Origin: Oceanobacillus sp. FSL K6-2867
GTDB lineage: Bacteria > Bacillota > Bacilli > Bacillales > Amphibacillaceae
Direction of reading: 5' to 3'
DNA length: 64,000 bases
Assembly (NCBI RefSeq): GCF_037963145.1
Contig: NZ_CP150144.1
Coordinates: 3,534,001 to 3,598,000 of the forward strand
Positions within the stretch are counted from its first letter, which is position 1, and every line of letters begins with the position of its first letter. A program made the translations under genes and the position numbers. Below the pieces are notes generated by a model that did not search any database, was not told the DNA's origin, and was given only the letters and a program-made list of their open reading frames with translations. Positions 53,531-60,941 of the stretch are shown here, in pieces.

Positions 53531-54101
53531 GCAACATACCCCTTATGATTATGCTTACACTCAGTATAGCTAATTTAAAGGATACTTTAAAGATTAAATA
53601 TTTAAAATAAAATTAATAGCAAACTATTGTCATGCAGATCTTATTCTAAATAGAAGATACCCTTTGTTCTTTATAAAATAAATAGGTAATTAAAATATTT
53701 AAAATAGAAGTAAAATAAAGTAAATTTAAGGATTTAAAAGATAATCGTTCTTTATAACGTATAAATAGCTGAATTTGAGTGTTTCCTATTTGAAGAAAAT
53801 AAATTATACTCCAATTAAATCGTTCGTTATTAAGAAACTTAATGGTAAAAAGAACGATTATGACCTGTCGGGTTACATATGAAAGGAGGGTTGTTGCTGT
53901 ATCTAGCTCCGTTCGTTAAATAGCACTAATATTTTTTTACAGAAGAAGTAGCAGCCATTCAGCGAACAGCGACAATTTTTGTTAGCACATGGGAGTATAA
54001 CAATACTTCCCAAATGCATGCAGCGGAGTAACTGCCCAAGAAATTTTATGCATGCCAAGTTTCTGGAAATCATTTTATAAAATTGAAGGAGGAATTTTAA
54101 G
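53531..54101. promoter_or_regulatory. 571-bp divergent control region with SinR-type boxes
   Basis: No gene is present. Exact GTTCTTT boxes lie at 53666-53672 and 53747-53753, a reverse copy AAAGAAC at 53849-53855, and a near match GTTCGTT at 53822-53828. The longer 13-base motif ATAATCGTTCTTT (53741-53753) recurs exactly on the other strand at 53849-53861. GTTCTYT is the SinR consensus of B. subtilis biofilm genes, and SinR is encoded at 58100. The region is placed to control both the sortase and the fibre genes. The 3' part (53880-54090) is a long leader before tasA. Confidence 0.75.
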
Positions 54102-54734
54102 ATGAGTTTAAAGAAAAAGTTAGGTGCAGGTGTAGCAACAGCAGTTTTAGGATTAGGTTTAATCGGTGGAGGCGTATTTGCTTATTTTAGTGATACCGAA
54201 ACTACGAATAATACATTTGCAGCTGGTACGTTGGATTTAGCTGCTAACCCTACTACTATTATTGATGTAGAGAACATTAAACCTGGAGATATAATGGTTC
54301 GTGAATTTTTATTAGAAAACAATGGATCATTAGATATTTCTTCAGTTGATCTATCTACAGTAACTAACGTTATTGATGCAAAAGGTGACAATACTGATGA
54401 GTTTGCAAAACATATTAAAGTACTCTTTCTAGAAAATGCAGATAAAACTGGTGATGGTTGGGTAATTGGGGATTATAATGATGTAGTTTATGAAACCACA
54501 TTATTTGACCTTCAATCTCAAAATCCAGACGCAGTTGAAAACGTACAAGGTTTCTTCACACATTTATTTGGATTAAATGGAGAAGGTGATGGTTTAGAGG
54601 CAGGAACTTCAGATCAAATGTACGTAGCATTCGAATTTGTTGATAATGATGCAGATCAAAACGAATTCCAAGGGGATGCATTAAAACTAGAATGGACATT
54701 CACTGCTCACCAAACAGAAGGCGAACTTAGATAA
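54102..54734 (+). CDS. tasA: TasA-family matrix fibre subunit 1
   Basis: 210-residue secreted protein of the TasA/CalY (camelysin, M73) family, which forms biofilm amyloid-like fibres. The signal MSLKKKLGAGVATAVLGLGLIGGGVFAYFSD is processed by SipW in this family. Residues about 40-85 contain the hallmark FAAGTLDLAANPTTIID, then NIKPGDIMVREFLLENNGSLDISSVD, which closely follows TasA's NLKPGD...ENNGSLAIKEV. The C-terminus has VAFEFVDNDADQNEFQGDALKLEWTFTAHQ, as in TasA. It is shorter than B. subtilis TasA (261). It heads an operon-like array with a second subunit, a TapA-like protein and SipW; GGAGG precedes the ATG. Confidence 0.9.
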   Translation: MSLKKKLGAGVATAVLGLGLIGGGVFAYFSDTETTNNTFAAGTLDLAANPTTIIDVENIKPGDIMVREFLLENNGSLDISSVDLSTVTNVIDAKGDNTDEFAKHIKVLFLENADKTGDGWVIGDYNDVVYETTLFDLQSQNPDAVENVQGFFTHLFGLNGEGDGLEAGTSDQMYVAFEFVDNDADQNEFQGDALKLEWTFTAHQTEGELR

Positions 54735-54742
54735 CAATAAAC

Positions 54743-54763
54743 GGAGGAGAGCATATCTCCTCC
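54743..54763 (+). repeat. Hairpin between fibre subunits 1 and 2
   Basis: GGAGGAGA-GCATA-TCTCCTCC, an 8-bp perfect stem with a 5-base loop, 8 bases after the stop of subunit 1. No T-run follows, so it may stabilise the upstream message or pause RNA polymerase rather than terminate it. Confidence 0.7.
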
Positions 54764-54831
54764 TACATAAGCTCCATAAAAAATACCATAATCAAAGAAA
54801 TTTTTAAAACATTTGAAGGGGGAGAATTGAT

Positions 54832-55398
54832 TTGAATCTGAAAAAAAGTTTAACCGTTAGCTTCATTACTGCTGCACTAGGAATTGGTTTAGTTACTGGT
54901 GGGACCTTTGCGTACTTTAAAGATACAGAAGACAGTGGAAATACGTTTGCAGCAGGATTATTGGACTTAGGGATAAATAAAGAATCAATCATAACGATAG
55001 AGGATATTGTCCCTGGAGATACAATCAACGGAAATTTCGAGCTTTCAAATAATGGGACAGTAGACATGAAGGAAGTTATCTTTAACTCTTCCTACGAGGT
55101 TATCGATCAAGGTAAGAATAATGAAAAAGACGATCTGGGGGATCACATAGTTGTTGAATATTTGCATGATGTGAACGGAAAAGAAAATGTGTTGTTTAAA
55201 GAAAAACTATCGAATTTAACAAATAATCCCACAAAAATCTTAGAAGATTTTAAGGTTGATAGTAATCCTCAGAAATTCACTGTGCGTTTTAGTTTTGTAG
55301 ATAATGATAAAAATCAGAACCACTTCCAGCAAGATTCCCTAAAATTGAAATGGGAGTTTGAGGCGATTCAAAGAGATGGGAAACCTAATTTTCAATAA
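54832..55398 (+). CDS. TasA-family matrix fibre subunit 2
   Basis: 188-residue paralogue of the preceding gene. The SipW-type signal MNLKKSLTVSFITAALGIGLVTGGTFAYFKD is followed by TFAAGLLDLGINKESIITIEDIVPGDTINGNFELSNNGTVDMKEV, aligned with the core of subunit 1, and a C-terminal VRFSFVDNDKNQNHFQQDSLKLKWEFEAIQ that mirrors FVDNDADQNEFQGDALKLEWTF. It starts at TTG 54832 with GGGGGAG about 8 bases upstream. The two paralogues in tandem may be major and minor fibre proteins, as with TasA and CalY/CotN-type pairs in other Bacilli. Confidence 0.88.
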   Translation: MNLKKSLTVSFITAALGIGLVTGGTFAYFKDTEDSGNTFAAGLLDLGINKESIITIEDIVPGDTINGNFELSNNGTVDMKEVIFNSSYEVIDQGKNNEKDDLGDHIVVEYLHDVNGKENVLFKEKLSNLTNNPTKILEDFKVDSNPQKFTVRFSFVDNDKNQNHFQQDSLKLKWEFEAIQRDGKPNFQ

Positions 55399-55421
55399 AT
55401 AATAACGAAATAATGAAAGTA

Positions 55422-55455
55422 TCAGAAGGAGTCTGTAATCACATTCTCCTTCTGA
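55422..55455 (+). repeat. 10-bp hairpin after fibre subunit 2
   Basis: TCAGAAGGAG pairs with CTCCTTCTGA (55422-55431 and 55446-55455), loop 14 bases. It is followed by CTTATACC rather than a T-run. Confidence 0.75.
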
Positions 55456-55457
55456 CT

Positions 55458-55510
55458 TATACCTATTCATTAGCATGGAATTTTACGTTTGATGCTAATG
55501 AATAGGTATA
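55458..55510 (+). repeat. Perfect 19-bp inverted repeat before the tapA-like gene
   Basis: TATACCTATTCATTAGCAT (55458-55476) and its exact complement ATGCTAATGAATAGGTATA (55492-55510), loop 15 bases. It lies 20 bases upstream of the tapA-like ribosome site. It may be an RNA hairpin that sets expression ratios or an operator; no T-run follows. Confidence 0.8.
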
Positions 55511-55542
55511 AAACACAGATGTATTGAAAGGCGGAGATAGGT

Positions 55543-56403
55543 TTGCGAAGGAGCCGTTTAAGCAAATTCAAACAAAAAAATCGATTGTTACTTCTACTAT
55601 TAAAAGCATCGTTCATTTGGTATGTTTTAATTTTTTCTGTTAATTACTTAACATCAGATACAGCTGCATATTTTACAAATGCCAATGGGGCATCAGGTGA
55701 TGTAACTATTGGTACGTGGGAAGAACCGGAAATCGATAGTTTTTTGCGTTTTACCTCTAAAGGAAATGACAACATCAAAGCTTGTAAGGATGTAAAAATT
55801 TATACAAAATTAAAAAACGATGGGCCTGCTGATATGAAAGAAAGCAGTTCTTATGAAGTATATTTTATTGAGAATGGAAATCCGGAAAAACATGGAAAGA
55901 AACTGGATTTGAGTAAAGGTGAAGGAGTTATTCCTCAACTAGATATAGAGGAATCAACCAAACTCACTTTTAAAGCAAGTTCTCCTGGAGTTTATGTGTT
56001 TACGACAAAGGAGATAGCAGGAGATAGCAGCAGTAAAACGATTTGGAGTAAATGGATAAAAGTAAATTGTCCTTCCTCAAAACCGGCTGATATGGAGGAA
56101 AACACACAAGAAAAAAATTCTGAAAGCAAGGAAGAAGAAAAGGCAACACCACAAACGAATGAAACGAAAGAAAATGGTGAGAAGCAAGCTGAATCCAAAT
56201 CAACTGTAGAGGAAACTGAAAATACAGAGGAAAAAAAGGAAGAAAAATCTAAAGAAGAAAAAGTAACTGAAGAAGTCAAAACAGAAGTTGAAGAAGTTAA
56301 AGAAGAACCAAAGGCTTCAGTGAAAAGCAAGGAACAAAATCTTGAAGAAACAGAGAGTCAAGAGGAAGAAATAGTAAACGAACAGGAAGGTGAAAAGGAA
56401 TGA
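55543..56403 (+). CDS. tapA: TapA-like fibre assembly/anchoring protein
   Basis: 286-residue secreted protein that resembles B. subtilis TapA (YqxM), the accessory protein of TasA fibres. The N-terminus is basic, then hydrophobic (RLLLLLLKASFIWYVLIFSVNYLTSDTAAYF), with TSDTAAYF as the probable SipW cleavage region. Residues about 75-175 form a domain with ACKDVKIYTKLKNDGPADM and PGVYVFTTKEIAG...TIWSKWIKVNC, two Cys at the edges. From about 180 to the end it is a Glu/Lys-rich low-complexity tail, as in TapA. It starts at TTG 55543 with AGGCGGAG upstream. Its end overlaps sipW by 4 bases (ATGA). Confidence 0.82.
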   Translation: MRRSRLSKFKQKNRLLLLLLKASFIWYVLIFSVNYLTSDTAAYFTNANGASGDVTIGTWEEPEIDSFLRFTSKGNDNIKACKDVKIYTKLKNDGPADMKESSSYEVYFIENGNPEKHGKKLDLSKGEGVIPQLDIEESTKLTFKASSPGVYVFTTKEIAGDSSSKTIWSKWIKVNCPSSKPADMEENTQEKNSESKEEEKATPQTNETKENGEKQAESKSTVEETENTEEKKEEKSKEEKVTEEVKTEVEEVKEEPKASVKSKEQNLEETESQEEEIVNEQEGEKE

Positions 56404-56972
56404 AAGCAAGGAAGGTTTTAAAATGGGCAAATCGAATTGTTACAAATGTTCTTGTGCTTTTGTTGATTAGTGTAGCAGCTCTTGTATTATCAACTAAATT
56501 GGCTGGCGGAGAACCGGAAGTGTTTGGATATCAATTAAAGACAGTGCTTTCCGGGTCAATGGAACCGGGTATTCAAACAGGGTCCATAATTGCCGTACGT
56601 TCGATTACAGAAGAAGAAAAAGGTGGTTTTGTAAAAGGCGATGTCATTACATTTATGGAAGAAGACAGCAAGCTGATTACACATAGAATTACAGATGTAA
56701 AAGAAACAGGAAGCGGTGTTCTCTATACAACAAAAGGTGATAATAACAATGCAGCAGACAGAAATCCAGTTCTGGCAGACAATGTTGTAGGCGCATATGA
56801 GGGATTCACGATCCCTTACATTGGATACATTGGAAGTTTTGCGCAATCACCTAATGGAAGTATTGTATTTATGATTTTACCAGGTATATTAATGCTGGGT
56901 TACTCTGGGTTCACGATATGGAGAGCATTAAGACAAATCGATGAAAAAGAGAATATTGCAGATGCAAAATAG
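56400..56972 (+). CDS. sipW: SipW-type signal peptidase I
   Basis: 190-residue membrane-bound signal peptidase of the ER/archaeal type used for TasA and TapA maturation. The nucleophile Ser53 is in VLSGSMEPGIQTGS, and His95 in SKLITHRITD replaces the Lys of ordinary type I peptidases. DNNNAADRNPV follows. Two hydrophobic segments (about 15-32 and 158-176) flank the catalytic domain. It overlaps the tapA-like gene by ATGA and lies next to its substrates, an arrangement known from tapA-sipW-tasA, although here tasA genes come first. Confidence 0.93.
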   Translation: MKARKVLKWANRIVTNVLVLLLISVAALVLSTKLAGGEPEVFGYQLKTVLSGSMEPGIQTGSIIAVRSITEEEKGGFVKGDVITFMEEDSKLITHRITDVKETGSGVLYTTKGDNNNAADRNPVLADNVVGAYEGFTIPYIGYIGSFAQSPNGSIVFMILPGILMLGYSGFTIWRALRQIDEKENIADAK

Positions 56973-57004
56973 TCATACATTTCAATGATACGAGGAAGGT
57001 GCTT

Positions 57005-57643
57005 ATGAAACACGAAAAAATCATTCCCTTACTATTAATTGTGCTAAGTGCTTTCTCTATGAATATAACCAACCCATCGTCAGTTTCTGCTGATAATGAA
57101 ATAACTATTGATCTATTGCCTGAAGAAGTGCTGTTTAACATTGATAATATGAAGCCAGGGGATTGGGCACCACGGTCTGTTGTTATTCAAAATAACGGTA
57201 CAATGGATTTTGAATATCATGTTTCCGTTAGATCTAATAGTGAGTCGATGAAACTTTATAATGAATTACTCCTGGAAGTCAGTGATACAAAAGGATTTCT
57301 ATATAACGGAAGATTGCAGGATTTTAAAGAGCTGCCTGCCCGTAATTTAGTAAGCTCCAGTGAAGAGACATTGGAATTCACGGTACGCTTTCCAGAACAT
57401 TTGGGTAACGAGTTTCAAGGGTTGAATGCCAATTTCACCTTGTTGTTTACAGCGGAGGGGAAAGGCGATGACCGAGATGAACAATCTGTTGCCGGCGCTG
57501 TTAGCAGTGGGGGGAGCTCAACTTCCGACGGTTCTCCACTTCCAACTACAGCAACCGACATGTTTAACTTGCTTCTTATAGGACTTATTCTTTTGATAGC
57601 AGGTGCAATAATCTATGTTTACAATAGAAAAAGAGCGATGTAG
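57005..57643 (+). CDS. LPTTA-anchored protein with TasA-like motif
   Basis: 212-residue wall-anchored protein. A signal peptide (about 1-30) precedes a domain (about 33-150) with NMKPGDWAPRSVVIQNNGTM, aligned with NIKPGDIMVREFLLENNGSL of the first fibre subunit. A Ser/Gly-rich spacer follows, then the sorting signal LPTTA (179-183), a helix (LLLIGLILLIAGAIIYVY) and the basic tail NRKRAM. The signal fits a class D sortase such as the one at 52934. The TasA-like motif suggests it could join or nucleate the fibre and tie it to the wall. ATG 57005 lies 6 bases after GAGGAAGG; GTG 56999 is in frame. Confidence 0.85.
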   Translation: MKHEKIIPLLLIVLSAFSMNITNPSSVSADNEITIDLLPEEVLFNIDNMKPGDWAPRSVVIQNNGTMDFEYHVSVRSNSESMKLYNELLLEVSDTKGFLYNGRLQDFKELPARNLVSSSEETLEFTVRFPEHLGNEFQGLNANFTLLFTAEGKGDDRDEQSVAGAVSSGGSSTSDGSPLPTTATDMFNLLLIGLILLIAGAIIYVYNRKRAM

Positions 57644-57892
57644 TACTTCTTCACCAGGGGATAAACATAAATAGATTAACCTGCGAAATAAGTAACAATT
57701 TTGATGGCTTATACTACAAAACTAGTGTTCATACGACAAAACAAGTCACCCAATAGTTGCTAAATATATAGTAAAATATGCTTATGCAATTATAGTTATA
57801 GGATAATCCAGTAGGTTAAGAAGGAATGGAAAATTAATTAAATGCCCTGCTGGGAACAGCAAAATTATCTGGATTTTGATGGAGGCGGAGTC

Positions 57893-58021
57893 GTGGAGAA
57901 GGTAATTGAAATTGTTGCATTTGATCAAGAATGGATTTCATTAATTAAAAGCGCAAAAAAGCTAGGCATATCGTTGGAAGAAATTCGGCATTTTCTAAAT
58001 AGCGCAAGTACAAAGACATAA
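57893..58021 (+). CDS. sinI: SinI-like anti-repressor
   Basis: 42-residue protein starting MEKVIEIVAFDQEWISLIKS and continuing AKKLGISLEEIRHFLNSAST. The segment D-x-E-W-x-x-L-x-x-x-A-K-x-x-x-I-S-x-E-E-I-R-x-F/Y-L is the SinR-interaction helix pair of SinI. SinI binds SinR and frees matrix genes from repression. It starts at GTG 57893 with GGAGGCGG upstream, and precedes sinR by 78 bases, the usual order. It is too short to appear in standard ORF lists, but the motif and ribosome site are convincing. Confidence 0.85.
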   Translation: MEKVIEIVAFDQEWISLIKSAKKLGISLEEIRHFLNSASTKT

Positions 58022-58099
58022 GTTTGATTTAATTTTTACTAATAATAGAACTCTTCACCAAAATTATGATATAATTCGCAGAGAAAGTAGGTGAAGAAC

Positions 58100-58429
58100 T
58101 TGATCGGTGAAAAAATCAAACAATTAAGAAAAGAAAAACGAATGTCGATTTCAGAGCTTGCTGAAAAGGTGGGAGTAGCGAAGTCTTATTTAAGCTCGAT
58201 TGAGCGAAACCTTCAGTCAAATCCATCGATCCAGTTTATCGAGAAAATCAGCCAAGTGTTAGGAGTTTCTGTGAACGATTTAATAAATGATAATAATTCC
58301 ATAGTTGAAACAGAGTTAGATAGCGAATGGATGAAAATTGTAAAAGAAGCAATGGAGTCTGGAGTTTCAAAAGAACAATTTAAGGAATATCTTGAATTTA
58401 ATAAATGGCGTCAAGAACAGGATAAATAA
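58100..58429 (+). CDS. sinR: SinR-like matrix repressor
   Basis: 109-residue DNA-binding protein. The XRE-type helix-turn-helix IGEKIKQLRKEKRMSISELAEKVGVAKSYLSSIERNLQSNPSIQFIEKISQVLGVS is nearly that of B. subtilis SinR; the C-terminus SEWMKIVKEAMESGVSKEQFKEYLEFNKWRQ is the SinI-binding/oligomerisation domain. It represses tasA-type matrix operons at GTTCTYT boxes, copies of which are found upstream of the fibre genes here. TTG 58100 aligns with the MIGxRIKQ start of SinR; GTG 58091 is in frame and gives three more residues. A terminator follows. Confidence 0.93.
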   Translation: MIGEKIKQLRKEKRMSISELAEKVGVAKSYLSSIERNLQSNPSIQFIEKISQVLGVSVNDLINDNNSIVETELDSEWMKIVKEAMESGVSKEQFKEYLEFNKWRQEQDK

Positions 58430-58436
58430 AAAACCT

Positions 58437-58472
58437 AACCGTTAAGCAAATGTGCTTTGCGGTTTTTTGCTG
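58437..58472 (+). terminator. Terminator after sinR
   Basis: AACCG and AAGCA arms pair with TGCTT and GCGGTT, separated by one mismatch, around AATG; TTTTT follows. Confidence 0.7.
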
Positions 58473-58565
58473 TGCAATTAAATTTGCTTTCTACTATAGA
58501 AAAGGAAATGTTCACGACGAATTAAACAAAATGGAGATAGAAGAATAATGAATTGATTATTCATT

Positions 58566-58592
58566 TTAACATCCCAAGATTCATGCCGATAT
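58566..58592 (+). promoter_or_regulatory. SigD promoter of the MotS-like gene
   Basis: GCCGATAT (58585-58592), an exact SigD -10 element, with TTAA 15 bases upstream (58566-58569). It is 96 bases before the MotS-like start. Confidence 0.75.
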
Positions 58593-58687
58593 AAATTATA
58601 TAGAAAAAGTGTACGGCAGGTATAGAATTTAAATTTTTAACCGCCGGATAAACAAATAATCTAGACTTTTTATGGAGGAAAGCTTTA

Positions 58688-59449
58688 ATGAAACGTAGAG
58701 AAACCAGGAAACGAGATAGTAGAGGTACACCAAAATGGATGGTTACATACTCAGATATGGTTACCCTTATTCTTGTTTTCTTTATTTTATTATTCTCCAT
58801 GTCACAAATTGATTTAAATAAATTTAAAGCAATCTCAGAATCCTTTCAAAATAGGATGATACTTGACTTCTCTTCATCGGCTATACCGATGGATAATCCA
58901 GCGGAGCAAATTAATCACGAAGAAATTGGGGAGCAGCTAACTGAACATGAATTACCTTCAATTACGGATGACGCTTTGGAACAGGGATATGAAGAAGATC
59001 CATTAAATAGCTTGTTAGAAGATGTAGAAGCCTATTTGAATGAAAATGATCTGAATGAGGTAATTACAGCTAATCGAACAGAACGAGGCGTTGTTTTAGT
59101 ATTGCAGGACAGCATTTTTTTCGAAACTGGTGAAGCGGATATTTTAGAAGAGGGAGAACCTTTTCTGCAAGAAATTGGTTATTTACTTATGGAAATCCCC
59201 AATGAAGTAAAGGTTGAAGGACATACTGACAGCAGACCGGTGAGCAGTTTTCGTTATCCATCAAACTGGGAGCTATCTGGTGGACGGGCAAGCAGTGTTG
59301 TTCGTTACCTGATTAAGCAATTTAATATTGATGAATCTCGTTTTTCAATAGCAGGATATGGTGACACAAGACCGATAATGCCTAATGATACAGAATCGAA
59401 TATGCGGGAAAATAGAAGGGTAGAAATAATTATTATGAATAAAGATTAA
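58688..59449 (+). CDS. MotB-family stator protein, MotS-like, without a motP partner
   Basis: 253-residue membrane protein with one helix (PKWMVTYSDMVTLILVFFILLFSMS) holding the ion-carrying Asp23 and an OmpA peptidoglycan-binding domain (FFETGEADIL, VEGHTDSRPVS and MRENRRVEIIIM). The helix sequence differs from MotB at 35147 (YSDLLTLLVALFIVLF) and resembles MotS, the Na+-type stator partner of MotP. No MotA/MotP homologue adjoins; in B. subtilis motP and motS are together. A consensus SigD promoter upstream supports a motility role. TTG/ATG choice: ATG 58688 follows GGAGGAAAG. Confidence 0.85.
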   Translation: MKRRETRKRDSRGTPKWMVTYSDMVTLILVFFILLFSMSQIDLNKFKAISESFQNRMILDFSSSAIPMDNPAEQINHEEIGEQLTEHELPSITDDALEQGYEEDPLNSLLEDVEAYLNENDLNEVITANRTERGVVLVLQDSIFFETGEADILEEGEPFLQEIGYLLMEIPNEVKVEGHTDSRPVSSFRYPSNWELSGGRASSVVRYLIKQFNIDESRFSIAGYGDTRPIMPNDTESNMRENRRVEIIIMNKD

Positions 59450-59543
59450 TAGTCTTCAGTCAATTGGGCTATGAAACATTTTTGCAAATTAAATAGACGG
59501 ATTATATAAATGGAGTAAGCTATGATAATAATTACCATAGCCT

Positions 59544-59786
59544 TTATTTCTGGATGGCAGGTGATTTTGAAGAAGAATTAATATGGACGTTCTTCAGATT
59601 AACTTCATACCATGTCTTGTCCGATAAATCCGTTTCAGATATGGCTTTAATGTAAGCATTAGGAAAAATCTTTCTTACATATTCAACTTCACTTGCAGCT
59701 AATCTTAGCTCTCTAAGGTACCTGCCATTGATAAAAGAATTTCGAATGAAAGCTTCAAACATTTCGTTTTGGGTTAGTTTCAGCAA
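59544..59786 (-). CDS. Hypothetical 80-residue protein
   Basis: 80-residue protein starting MLKLTQNEMFEAFIRNSF, with helical segments LRELRLAASEVEYVRKIFPNAYIKAI and a C-terminal strand-rich end. The TTG at 59786 has a strong AGGAGG site 8 bases upstream (59795-59800 on the plus strand), so it is probably a real gene. No family is recognised. It converges on the MotS-like gene with a 94-base gap. Confidence 0.55.
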   Translation of the reverse strand: MLKLTQNEMFEAFIRNSFINGRYLRELRLAASEVEYVRKIFPNAYIKAISETDLSDKTWYEVNLKNVHINSSSKSPAIQK

Positions 59787-60090
59787 AATTTTTTTCCTCC
59801 TTTAATTAATAATGATGAGAAGCTGATTAATGTTTAAAATGCGGTTTAACAAAGTACTTTCATTTTTACTGATTAAATAATGTGATAGAGATAGTTGAAA
59901 ACTCCAGCTCTATCTTTCATATAGCTGCCGGTGCAATTGTAGTATATTTGCGAATTTTATTATTATCCCCATGTTTTCTGCAAATATACGCAGCATAAGT
60001 GTAACTAGTATATTTCGGATATATTTTGCGTTATAATTTTCTTAAAAGTATTTGACGAGAATTGTATTTTTTAGAAGGTTTGGTAGATTG
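59787..60090. other. 304-bp gap before the VanZ-like gene
   Basis: No gene is seen. A palindromic AT-rich segment with ATATTTCGGATATAT (60010-60024) and TATAAT (60030-60035) may hold the VanZ-like promoter; the -35 is not clear. Confidence 0.4.
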
Positions 60091-60594
60091 ATGATGAAGT
60101 ATTTATATTGGTTAATCCCTATTAGTTGGATGAGTGTTATATTTTATTCTTCGGCAACACCGTATGAGAATCAAGACATTAAACCATTGCTAGGCACCAT
60201 GGTAGATTTGAGTTTTTTAGAAAGTATTTCCCGGCCCATTTCTTTTACCTATAATCAATCAGTTATAAGTGTGAATACACTTGGTGTCAACGGCTTTGTT
60301 GAGTTTTTCATACGTAAGGCTACCCATATTACAGTATTCTTTCTATTAGCGCTGTTTTTTTATCTTGCTTTTCGAAAAACAACAAATATGAAGCAGTATC
60401 ATTGTCTTGTTTACGCCTTCCTGCTGACGGTTTTATATGCGATGGCAGATGAGAAGCATCAAGGTATGACGCCTAACCGAACTCCTTATATAGGAGATGT
60501 TGGTTTAGACAGTCTCGGTGCATTGCTTGCAGTACTCGTTATCGTTATCACTTGGCAAAAGAATAAAAGAACCGACAAAAATGTTAATATATGA
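60091..60594 (+). CDS. VanZ-family membrane protein
   Basis: 167-residue membrane protein, starting MMKYLYWLIPISWMSVIFYSS. It has about four hydrophobic segments and the motif RKATHITVFFLLALFFYLAFR, followed by YAMADEKHQGMTPNRTPYIGDVGLDSLGALLA, which is the VanZ signature (H near the start of helix 3, then D-E-x-H/Q-x-x-x-P-x-R). VanZ members give low-level glycopeptide resistance or act in other envelope roles; the function here is unknown. ATG 60091 is preferred; the frame is open from 60052 with weaker start codons. Confidence 0.82.
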   Translation: MMKYLYWLIPISWMSVIFYSSATPYENQDIKPLLGTMVDLSFLESISRPISFTYNQSVISVNTLGVNGFVEFFIRKATHITVFFLLALFFYLAFRKTTNMKQYHCLVYAFLLTVLYAMADEKHQGMTPNRTPYIGDVGLDSLGALLAVLVIVITWQKNKRTDKNVNI

Positions 60595-60736
60595 CGAACG
60601 ATATAATGAAAATCAAAAGTATACTTATTTTATTTTTGATTTCGACATAATTCGTCACCATTCTTTGAGAAATTATGCTAAAATTTTCATTAAATGTAAA
60701 ATATAATTTAGAAAATAGGCAAAAGGCGGGAATTTG

Positions 60737-60901
60737 ATGAAAGAGCAGGAACAATATAAAGAAATGCTTAGCAAAATGATTGCTGAAACAGAAAAGAAAA
60801 AAATTCATAGTTCAGAAGATCTGATTAAAAAACTAATAAGTGAGCTATCGAATAGTGAACGTTTAGCTAAATATACCCATTCACAAGTAATTGCCAAATA
60901 A
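60737..60901 (+). CDS. Small helical protein (54 residues)
   Basis: 54-codon frame from ATG 60737 to TAA 60899-60901 with GGCGGGA about 5 bases before the start. The product begins MKEQEQYKEMLSKMIAET and ends LAKYTHSQVIAK; it is strongly helical, charged, and without Cys. The ribosome site and direct terminator support it being real. It ends at a bidirectional terminator shared with yvyE. Not recognised; too short for most ORF lists. Confidence 0.55.
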   Translation: MKEQEQYKEMLSKMIAETEKKKIHSSEDLIKKLISELSNSERLAKYTHSQVIAK

Positions 60902-60902
60902 T

Positions 60903-60941
60903 AAAAAACTGCATCCTCATGTTTGAGAACGCAGTTTTTTT
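60903..60941. terminator. Bidirectional terminator, small gene and yvyE
   Basis: AAAAAACTGC pairs with GCAGTTTTTT, with an inner TCCTCA/TGAGAA region (two mismatches). A- and T-runs flank both sides. Confidence 0.85.

Noticed and set aside
56203..56400. Glu/Lys-rich repeats at the end of the tapA-like gene as a separate repeat element
   Set aside because: The composition is expected for the disordered TapA tail; codons vary and there is no regular DNA repeat unit.
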